Below, piece after piece: positions 53,341 to 62,330 of a stretch of 64,000 nt of DNA (positions are counted from its first letter, which is position 1; each line of letters opens with the position of its first letter). The notes below the pieces were generated by a model, which had not been told where the DNA came from, did not search any database, and saw only the letters and a list, made by a program, of their open reading frames with translations. A program made the position numbers and the translations under genes. Origin of the DNA: Eutreptiella sp. 'Long Island Sound 2002' (Eukaryota; Euglenozoa; Euglenophyceae; Eutreptiales; Eutreptiaceae); contig OZ038381.1 of the NCBI GenBank assembly GCA_964036045.1, positions 140,527,596 to 140,591,595 of the forward strand. Direction: 5' to 3'.

Positions 53341-54657
53341 GTGGGCAATCTAAGTCAAGAAATCCGGGCCAAGTTGGAGCCCCTGATTCCTCGTCAAGCG
53401 TCACGTACCACCATGGGACCTTCACCTCATGGTCTACAACCCAATCATCTGGTGGCAGCACTGACGAACATCCTTGAAGGCTTGAGGAGCCGACCTATGC
53501 CGACCCCTGCTGTGATACCAAGGAGCCCTTTCGTACCAAGAATGGCCCAGCAGCCTTACAGCCACGTGGAGAACTCCACGCGAGACGAGCTGGACAAGTT
53601 GGACTTGACAGCCCTAAGGGCTATGGTCGATGTTGAGCCCTACGGCTCTGGTGACCTGGCCGGTGATCCTTCTGATGATGAGCCGCCATCTATGTCGTCT
53701 GCTTCACCCTCTGAGGACGATGACCCTGAGAACCCCGAGAACCCAAGCGGAAAGAAGAAGAAGAAAAGGAAGATGACCAAGCGCCACAAGAGACGCAGGT
53801 TTCAGGAGGCTAAGGCTATAGCCACCACCAAGATTGTGGTGAACTTGCCGGAGTTCACGGGGAAGGACCTAAGCGAGTTCAGTGAGAACTTCGGCCGGTT
53901 CCTGAGGATGACTGGCCAAACCTGTTCTAGTGGGCGAGTGAACTGCGATGTGCTCCTGCAGTACTGCAAGACCAACTACCTGGAGAAGCAGGTCAAGCAG
54001 ATCGTGACAGAGTCCGCCGCCTTCGCCGACGTGTTGGTTGCCATAGAGAGGCAGTACCGTTCCTACGAGACCAATCTCTCCATCCGGGCCGGGATCCACA
54101 ACCTGGCAGCGTTCCCCAACAACCCCAAGCCGGCCAGGTTTTTACGAGCTGCTGGCAGACTTGGACCACTGGGTAGGGCAACTGACGCTGGTTCCTATGG
54201 CAGCGATGAGCTGCTATTCTGGTTGGTGGCCAAGCTTCCACGCGAAGTCTGGGATGAATGCCGGGCAACGGCAGAGGGCAAGGCAAGGGCCCTCACCTAT
54301 GAGGACTTCTCAGTGCTGCTTTTGCATCTGGTGCTGGAAAAAGAAAGCGAGGACGAGTGCTACCACAAGCAACGCCTCGCGGCAAAGCTCAAGACCGAGA
54401 ACGGTAGTGGCAACAGCAGTGGCAAGGGCACCGCCGACCAGGACAGTGGGGAGGGCAAGTGCAAGGGCCCTGGTAAAGGCCAAAAGAAGGTCAAAGGTGG
54501 GCGAGGAGGCTACAACCGCAAGCCAGACAAGGACAAGAAGGCAGACCAGTCCGGAGGGAACCCCAAGCCTACACCAGGGGGGAACTCTGAGCCCTCTGGT
54601 GGACAGCCAAACACGGGGCCTACCACCCGTTCCCAGACGCAAGCCCAACAAGAATAA
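53341..54657 (+). CDS. Chromovirus B gag (capsid and basic tail)
   Basis: 438 codons without interruption. The order is: an N-terminal helical stretch; a basic Lys/Arg patch (KKKKKRKMTKRHKRRRF); and a capsid domain (LPEFTGKDLSEFSENFGRFL, KQVKQIVTESAAFADVL, YETNLSIRAG, FWLVAKLPREVWDECRAT) homologous to element A's. A long Gly/Lys-rich C-terminus follows, with no CCHC knuckle, unlike A. It ends at TAA (54655-54657). The same frame then continues open to TGA at 54778-54780, where A also has its stop. The TAA may therefore be a later mutation that truncates Gag by about 40 residues. Confidence 0.75.
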   Translation: MGNLSQEIRAKLEPLIPRQASRTTMGPSPHGLQPNHLVAALTNILEGLRSRPMPTPAVIPRSPFVPRMAQQPYSHVENSTRDELDKLDLTALRAMVDVEPYGSGDLAGDPSDDEPPSMSSASPSEDDDPENPENPSGKKKKKRKMTKRHKRRRFQEAKAIATTKIVVNLPEFTGKDLSEFSENFGRFLRMTGQTCSSGRVNCDVLLQYCKTNYLEKQVKQIVTESAAFADVLVAIERQYRSYETNLSIRAGIHNLAAFPNNPKPARFLRAAGRLGPLGRATDAGSYGSDELLFWLVAKLPREVWDECRATAEGKARALTYEDFSVLLLHLVLEKESEDECYHKQRLAAKLKTENGSGNSSGKGTADQDSGEGKCKGPGKGQKKVKGGRGGYNRKPDKDKKADQSGGNPKPTPGGNSEPSGGQPNTGPTTRSQTQAQQE

Positions 54658-54810
54658 GGGACTAAGCGTGCGAACGAAGATGGGGACCAGTTAAACTCCC
54701 TCAAACGTTCCCCGTTCATGCGCATGGCGCGGAAACTGCAGCAGAAGGCGTCTGAAGTGACCTGCCCCGCGGAGTTCTGACAGGGACGCTCCAGGGGACC
54801 TACAGATCTG

Positions 54811-55695
54811 GTGTTCCAGGTACGTATCCGTCTTGGGGGACGAGAATACCTGGGGGTACTGGATACTGGGGCCACTATATCCATTGTGGCCCAGAAAACG
54901 TTACCTCATGCCGACCTGAAGAACGTCATGTCTACCGCAGCCATCTGCCTGGGAGATGGGCATGTGGTGCATGGTTGTGGGGACTGTGAGGTGGACGTGC
55001 CTATGGGATCAAGGAGCATTGCTCATTGGTTCTACGTGACAGACGCCGAAGCCTTCGATTTTGTACTGGGGACCGACTTCTTCGTGGAGCACTCCCAGAT
55101 TCTATCCCTCACTCTGCAAGCACCCTACGTCCTCCAAGTGGACCATGGTAACGGAGGGGAATCTGCACCACTGGAGCAGTCTGAACACTCATCTAGCTAC
55201 CTGAGGGTATGCAAGGGCGAGCCCTCTACCATGATGGTCGCCTCCAAAACTGAGGACTATCAGCTCCTTGGGGATGTCCTAGACCAAGGTGTGAAGGAGT
55301 TGGGATACTCCCGGGAAGAACTGAACGTGGAACTATTAGCCAGCGACAAGCACTATGTCTTGGACCTCTACTGCAGCAAAGGGAAAAATTGCTGCTACAA
55401 ATTTTACTGGCCCTCTTTCCGGATGGCCTACGGGAACCCCGGGTTCAGTGAGCTGGGGAAGGTCCTGACCAAGGTGGCCCTGGAGCGTTCTCGTATGGTC
55501 CTGTGTTCCCCCAATTGGGGAGCCCATGGGGGAAATGAGTACTGACGTACTCTATTGGACAAGCTGACGCTCACCTCCATCCAGCTGCCGACCAACGCCA
55601 TCTACGTGCCTCTGGGTCGCAAGACGCCCATCAGGAAACCGGGATGGGGAAGCATGCTAAGCGGGGTGGACGGGAGCCTCGCCCCAGTACCCTGA
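54811..55695 (+). pseudogene. Chromovirus B protease and methyltransferase-like module
   Basis: Same frame as gag. YLGVLDTGATISIVAQ is the retropepsin active site, and FDFVLGTDFF the second motif. From about residue 145 comes the extra module: DYQLLGDVLDQGVKELG, VELLASDKHYVLDLYCSK, RMAYGNPGFSELGKVLTK, MVLCSPNWG. The ORF stops at TGA (55543-55545) where A has Trp (YWRR), so Trp-to-stop is likely. After it the frame resumes RTLLDKLTLTSIQLP and IYVPLGRK to TGA near 55,695. The RT, RNase H and integrase expected next are absent; unrelated DNA follows. Confidence 0.72.
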
Positions 55696-56783
55696 GAAGA
55701 CCTGGACCCTGCTTGGGTCCAGGAAATTCAACGCGACAGCAGCGGCTACTGACACGTTCCCGTGGGGGGCCTGGCCACGGGACGCTGCGGTGGACACGCA
55801 CAAGTGAGCAGGCAGGCAAAGCACTACGCTCACAGGGGCATCATTGCGCTCGTGTCATGTGACATAGCGTTTCAGGATCCTTGCCACTCTGAAACAAGGG
55901 AACGAAAGTATGCACAGCAACACATCAGGATATGTACACATGGGGTGAAGACTGGACTCGGGTAAGCGCATCACAGGACAATAGACACTCAGTCCCATCT
56001 CATATCCCAATCCCAGGTCCGACCCTTCCAGTGGCTGGTATGGGCGGGGGCTCAAACACAACCCATGCCCTGCTCAGTCCGGACCCTGAAACCCTGCCAA
56101 TAGGGGAGGTGTCGCGCCCAGCCATAGGCGAGTTCGTGGGAACCAAGCAGTTCCAAATCCAACCGACTGTGGCTCCCCATGCTCCACTAACGGCAGGTCA
56201 CAACTTCCCTCCGAGCCAGAGAGATGGCCCCGCCATTATCCCCTAGGAGTTGGTAGCTGAAAATGGGCTGTTTCAGCCCAAACTGATATTAGCTCCGAAA
56301 ACTCCAAAATTGACCCCTGGTACGGACCCGCCAGAGGTAGGGACGTGGCAACTGACCCTATTCCCTTCCCATACGAACTATCTGGAGCCCTCACCCAACC
56401 TGGTTCCCTCTGAGGTCCCGGCATCAGGGCACCACGGGTTCGTCAAGTGGGGTCATAATTGCCGAAGGGGCAAGATCGGCCGTCTCGGGCGACCGTCCAG
56501 GGTAGGAAACCTTGGCGATATTGACGCGCCAAGACTTGATTCACAACACTTGATATCCCCTTTGGTCCCATGCCCTGCGTTATGGCTTGCTGTCACACTG
56601 GCTGCTCGCTGTTCATCGAGGGGATGAACACGCGGATGGGGCAGAAAGCAGTATGCAGTGCAAAGGGGGAGATCATGGATCGCACCAAAAGTTGAATAAC
56701 TCCGGATGATCTGGAGGAGCAAATACGAACCCTCGGTCATCTGCCACAATAATCGCCCTTAATTTCTGGCTAGATCCGGTGCC

Positions 56784-56878
56784 CCATGGAGATATGGTAG
56801 TTCCAATATGGTATACAATGGCAAAAACAGCGAAATATGGCCAAAATTGCCTGCACTCATGATTCCATATCTCCATGG
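56784..56878. repeat. Foldback: perfect 14-bp inverted repeat
   Basis: ccatggagatatgg (56,784-56,797) and ccatatctccatgg (56,865-56,878) are exact reverse complements with a 67-nt loop containing further atatgg/ccata words. Confidence 0.85.
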
Positions 56879-57922
56879 CCACGCCGAAGATCCTTCCAAC
56901 CAAAAATGCTATAAACACATGGGACTTAGGTCCCAATATATGCCACTTGCCAACCCTCATGATCGCCTCTGGCTATTTTTCCCATTGGAGGGAAAGTGAC
57001 ACACAAATGGGGCAGAATGGCAACATACCCCAAAGTTGGGTGACTCACAACTCTCCCATGGAGAGGAGAGGCCACATGGGGAAACACCTCATTTGATGCG
57101 GGTTTATGTGCCCTCTCCGAATTGCCCTTACCCTTGGTCAAGTGGCGCACGCAACCTCGGGGGCAAAATCAGGGGGAGATGGGGTTTGTGGCCGTTACGG
57201 GCAAAACGGCCAAAATTCACCCAAAAGTGGTCCCTCCAAATATCCTATCTCCGGATCACAAGAGAAAGGAGCCTCAGGCTTTTGCATGGATGCAAACCGA
57301 AGTTTTGCTTCCCTTTTGCAACAAGGGTTGAGGTTCAAAGCATAATGGAAACATTTTTAACACCTCAATCCTTGAAGCACACTATTTATGGGAAAAAGTG
57401 CATATATCGGCGATATTGGCATGTACATATCTTTGGGACCTTGAGGAGCAAAAATATGAGTAAACACATTTGGAGTGGGCCCATAGTAGGTGCCTTCAAA
57501 TATGCACACTATGGTTAGATTGTCTCCGCCCACTCGTGTCATTAGTGCTTGCATATGAGCGCGTGTGCAAAGGGGCAATATGGCACGCGTGCTCACAAGG
57601 TGAAATTATATAAAATAGAAGACAAGGTTGTAAAAATCAACCAAGCCATCCACGATGTCCTTCCTCGTCCCTACTTTACATATTGCCTTGATTCGAGGCT
57701 CAACTCCCCATAAGCTCCGAGTACGAGCCTCGGTGGTTTGGCCATTTTGGCCTAATTTTCGACCAAAACTTGCCCTTTTTCGAAAATAGAGTTTTGGTAC
57801 GCATTGATTTGGGTGGAGCTATCGTTGAGTTGGCTCGAAAAACGAAAATGGCCTCGGGCTCTTGGTCTTGTGAGCATTGAGTTCGGTTATTAACGTTCAT
57901 GCTCACAAGGCCACAAAGTTAG

Positions 57923-57940
57923 CGTTTGCGCACGCAAACG
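57923..57940. repeat. Short palindrome
   Basis: cgtttgcg, 2-nt spacer, cgcaaacg: an exact 8-bp-arm inverted repeat in otherwise unremarkable sequence. Too short to assign a role. Confidence 0.7.
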
Positions 57941-58480
57941 ACTTGGGTTTGCGAGACCCATAGGCTGCCTAAAACACCGCCATTGCCCGCTTCTCTATAC
58001 AAAATGATATGCCCGCGTGAAAGGGGCATGGATGAAAGACATAGGGGGGGGATGTAAGGTTCTGTCCGAACTCATGGTCCTTGAGAAGCATGAGTTCGCA
58101 TGATCGACGGAAAGCCTTGCGTGTTGATTTTCTCGAAAACGCAACGGCGAAAAAATCTGGTGATCACACCAGATGAAAGTACATTAAATACCCTCCAGAT
58201 TCAGCCCTTAGGTTCTCTTAGAACCTCACGGGTACTCGAGAAAATTTCATCACAAAACCTGCCACAGAGAAGCGACGAAGGCGCGCGAACAGGCGACATC
58301 AGGCGGCGATTCCACGACAATTAGAAATCGCGGTAGAAATCGGGTATTTCACCGATTTCTGACTGAAAAACGATCAAGACAATAAAATTATGGTAATTCT
58401 ACATCGATTTATTGGTTAGAAATCGGATTCCAGATTTCGCCGGTTAGAGAACAGGGATAGCCGGTGTCAACGGCTTCCGC

Positions 58481-58562
58481 ACGGGTGTGACGGCTCGTAG
58501 GCCTCCGGCCCATGGCCCATAACGGGTGTGACGGCTCACAGGCCTCCGGGCCATGGGCCATA
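58481..58562. repeat. Two tandem 41-bp units with internal dyads
   Basis: 58,481-58,521 and 58,522-58,562 match except for a few positions. Each contains a ggcctccgg element and a ggcccatggccc or gggccatgggcc dyad. Confidence 0.85.
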
Positions 58563-60056
58563 GGTTCTGGGTACCGCTTCACACCCCTCCTTAGAGCAAA
58601 CCCTGGGGGGGGCTCGATAACACCCAAGCATGGCAGCGGGTACCCAGGACCATCCCCTGAAGGGGAGGGGGGGGGTGTTACATCCTTACTTCAGGCTGAT
58701 TTGCAGGTTAGGCTGCCCAAATCCCACAGTAAGACAGGTACGGTGCTGTAGCTGTTAGTAACTGCAAGTATAGTATCAAGTATCAAGTCCCGGGTCCTGG
58801 TGGCGATTGTTCGGCATCCAAAGGACCCGTTAACCCATACCAGGCGCACTGGGTGCCGGCTGCGACGGTCACTACCACAGTGGTAGTGGCATACACGGCC
58901 AACATAGGCGTCACACGACGACCGAGGTGGTCACACAGGTCGAAAGCGACCACAAAGATCCATCAGGCTACCCCAGGCTTCCCAAGGCCGCAGGCTGGGG
59001 GAGAGTCCCCACAGGTCTTTCCTTGGGCGCACCATGTCCATATGCACGACGCGAGTCCAGAGTGTTAAAGCCGAACGAGCTCCTCCATAAGGGATCGGGC
59101 ATCAAGGCCGTCTTTTCCCTCGCCCCATTACCACGAAGGCCATACATGAGGGAGTCCTCATGCAGTGTGGGCGGACGCGTCGACTCCTCAAACCACCAGT
59201 TTCCCAGGCAGACTGACCGAGGTCAGGACACCGGAGGTCGCGACCCGACTGCAAGTGCGTCTGCGAGTCGGTAGGCTCACACTGGGACTGACAGTGGCAG
59301 ACCGCTGGGAGTGTAGTCTGGCAACTGGGCTTCCCGCCTGGCGCCATCAGGATCTCAGCACATCACAGCCACTAGGGCACACGGTATCACGGGCACTCAA
59401 ACAGAAGAATCTGTACTTAGGTACTGGTCCAGGCTGGACGTTATGTAAGAGCATGTAAATGGCGTATTCCGATTCGCATCTCCTCGGGGGGGAAGAAACA
59501 GTCCATAGGCGCTGATGGGCTGATAATACGCAACACACAGATGCACATATCCTGGGGGGCAGGAAAACAAGCAATAAGCGGGGTAATAGGCGTGTAAACA
59601 CACTCTGGACAGAGCGCCAAACCACGCCCCGGTTGGGATAAGGCAACGCAGGAGGGTAGACAGCAAAACACCTGAGTTCAGGCCATATAAAGTCTGCAGA
59701 CACACGTAGACTGGTCTGGATCCCGCAAGTGCCATGGGACCAGACCACACACCAAAAAAAATCGCATTGCCGATGACAGCGGCATCCGTTGCGCAACGTC
59801 GTATGGGCTTCAAGGCCCCAAGAGCTCAGAAAATATGAAGGTCAGTTGCCTGCCTGGTTTCCCAAGGATTCAGCAGGCGGGGAGTGACGAATAGAAGTGA
59901 AAGAGAGGGGCCATCCTCCTCTGGATTCAGCAGGGGGGGGTATATGGCCACTCTGATGGCAGGTCACCGGAAGATGGAAGAGAGCAAGCAAGTGAGGGAC
60001 GATCCGTTGACCACACAAGCGCTCAAAACGCATCAGGGGAGAGCTCAGGGCGATGA

Positions 60057-60743
60057 TCAGGCGCCCCTGGCTGCAATCGCCCGGGTGAGTGCTGCCAAGT
60101 CCGAGACATGGATCTTGGTCTTGTGCTTGCGGATGTACTCCATGAAGGGAGTATTAACCCGCGGCACGAACGAGGAGACGGGTTCCCAGGTATCGTGGGA
60201 CGGCCCATAGCCTCGCCAACAAAAATTGAATTCCAGGCCTCCGGGTGCTGAGGCGTTCGGACGCTGAGCAAGGATCTTCTCGACTGTATAGTCGTCCTGC
60301 TCAGCATAGTCGTCGTCCGAATCAGCCTCATGTGCGGCATAGTTCAGGGACACATGTTGGCCACGGAGGTCGGGTTCCCGCACACGCAGCTGACTCTCGT
60401 GGCGCTCCCGGAACTGTCCGTGACCCACCTTGATGCGGTAGGTGTCCTCACCAATCCTGCGGACCACCTCTCCGGGTGTGAACCAGGTTTTGGTGCGGTG
60501 GGTGCCCAGAGGGCGGGGTCTGATCACCCACACTGGGTCTCCCACCCTGAACTTCTGCGCTGTCGAGCTCGGGGCGGACTTCTGACGCTCAGCATGCTCC
60601 TTCTCGAGCTGCTGGCGGATGTCCCGCGCCGTTGCCTCCTGCCGCGCGAAGAATTCCTTGGCGTCCATGGCCATGCCATCACCAGACAAGGGAAGTCCCC
60701 AACCCAGGGGGTCCTTGCCGAACAGAATCTGGTGAGGGGACAA
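60057..60743 (-). pseudogene. Chromovirus B2 integrase C-terminus and chromodomain
   Basis: 228 codons continuing the frame of the RNase H/integrase ORF after a single TAG. SPHQILFGKDPLGWGLPL is the integrase tail, QKFRVGDPVWVIRPRPLG the conserved GD.V motif, and TKTWFTPGEVVRRIGEDTY the barrel-like region. An acidic linker leads to DYTVEKILAQRPN and LEFNFCWRGYGPSHDTWEPV, a clear chromodomain (YxVEKIL...W.GY...TWEP). It ends with a basic helix and a stop. As in other chromoviruses it would direct integration to marked chromatin. Confidence 0.85.
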
Positions 60744-60842
60744 ACCACCCGGAGTGGGGGTGTCATGATGGGCCTTCAGAGCGGGCCATATCTCCTCAAA
60801 CCAGTTCCGACGTGGATTGGTGATGTGAATCTTGCGCAGGTT

Positions 60843-62330
60843 CTAGAACAGCTGCCGTCCAGCCACTCCAGCACTGCCGTTAGACCGGCTGAGATAGGCG
60901 ACGCTCTTGGCATGACGTATTCCCATGAGGGAACACATAGCCTTGAACCAGCCACCAGTAAACTGGGGCCCTCGGTCACTGCAAATGGTGCGGGGGATGT
61001 CAAAGACGGTCAGCCAATGACGAATCATCATGTCTGCCACTTCCTTGGCAAGCAACCCCTTTTTGCGTGCCGGAACGGCTACTACGTAGCCACTGTGGCG
61101 ATCCACACAAAGAACCACACAGTCAAAGGTCTCCTTGCCAATGTGAACTTCGGGCATGGAGAAGACGTCCATGGCCACGCTCTCCATGGGCTGGTCAGGC
61201 ACCGGAGTCCATTGGGCTTCCCCCTTGACGTTCCGGTTGTCGGGATTGCAGGGCTGACAGACCGAGCAACCCTTCCTGACCTTCTTGATGGCGGTGTAGA
61301 GACCGATCTGGTCGATCTCAAACCGGCGCTGCATGTCCAGGGCTTGCTTCCTGACCCCTGGGTGCATCATGTGGTGGTGCCAAGCCTCACATAGCTCGAG
61401 CACTCGGGACTCTGGTACTAGCAGCTTACCGTTCCGGTAGAGCTTGCCATCTTCCTCAGTCAGCCCCTTTGGCCACTTCTGCCCGTCATCATGGTCGGTC
61501 ACAGCCCTATATTCAGCCTCAAAGGCCTCAGACTTGGCGTAGTCGTCGGTCCAGTCGTCCTGGAGGCAAGACTCAGGGAAGAGGTGCTTGTCAGACTCAG
61601 CTTCATCAGGGGCGAGTACTCTGACCGCTCTGCCCATCCTCGTTCCGAGGGGGGCACCCGCAGCCATGACGACGAAGCAATTAACACCCTCCTCCTCCAT
61701 CAGGCGCTCCATTTCTACGATCCTCTTGGCTTCAGCGGTCTCAGCCTCATCGCCATGGGCAGAGACATCTGTCATGCCCTTGCTGGCGGGATAGGCCCAC
61801 CTACTGAGACAGTCCGCCACGGTGTTGTCCTTGCCAGGAACATACACAACCGTGAGGTCGAACTTGGCCAAGGTCTCATGCCATCTTGCCTGTCGGGAGG
61901 CGGGACCTGAGGGCATGTCCACGTGCTCCTTGTGCCACGACTGCAGACTCTGATGGTCGGTGCAGACGGTGACGGGATGGAGGGCTATGTACCCAGCCCA
62001 TTTCCTGAGAGCCATGACGATGGCATACGCCTCCTTTTCTGGGGGCGTCCACGTCTGTCTCTGGCCTTCCGCCAGGACTCGGCTCCAGAAGGCCACGGGC
62101 ACGTGCCTCCCATCGTCAAGCACTTGTTCCAACACAGCGCCAACGGCGTAGTCCGAAGCGTCGGTGCGCAGGACGAACCCTCGGTCGGGATCCACGAGGT
62201 GCAGACCAACTGCGGATAGCAGCGCCTGCTTCATCCCCTCAAAGGCACGGTCGCACTCAGCATTCCAGACCAGAGCCTTCTTGGACCCCTTCTTGGTCTC
62301 CTCTCGGTTGCCCTTGAGCATGGTCGTCAT
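60843..62330 (-). pseudogene. Chromovirus B2 RNase H and integrase, defective
   Basis: 495 codons. RNase H: FVLRTDASDYAVGAVLEQ, EKEAYAIVMALRKW, VCTDHQSLQ and DNTVADCLSR. Integrase zinc domain: HHHMMHPGVRKQALDMQRRF and GCSVCQPC. Core: ESVAMDVFSMPE (first Asp) and ICSDRGPQFTGGWF (second Asp). The third motif reads LSRSNGSAGVAGRQLF, where the catalytic Glu expected after SNGxA is Gly, and four residues on the frame ends in TAG (60843-60845), after which coding resumes (NLRKIHITNPRRNW). The start overlaps the RT ORF's stop (atga), a frame change in what should be one polyprotein. Integrase is dead at two sites. Confidence 0.88.

Larger units (their letters stand above)
55696..59840. other. No gene seen; several small palindromes and repeats
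   Basis: Between the truncated end of element B and the end of element B2 I find no ORF with recognisable content. Hairpins occur at 55,701-55,723 (cctggaccc, 5-nt loop, gggtccagg) and 55,759-55,781 (cccgtgg...ccacggg). Further structures are listed separately. The 3' LTR of B2 should lie in 58.6-59.9 kb but could not be delimited. Confidence 0.5.
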
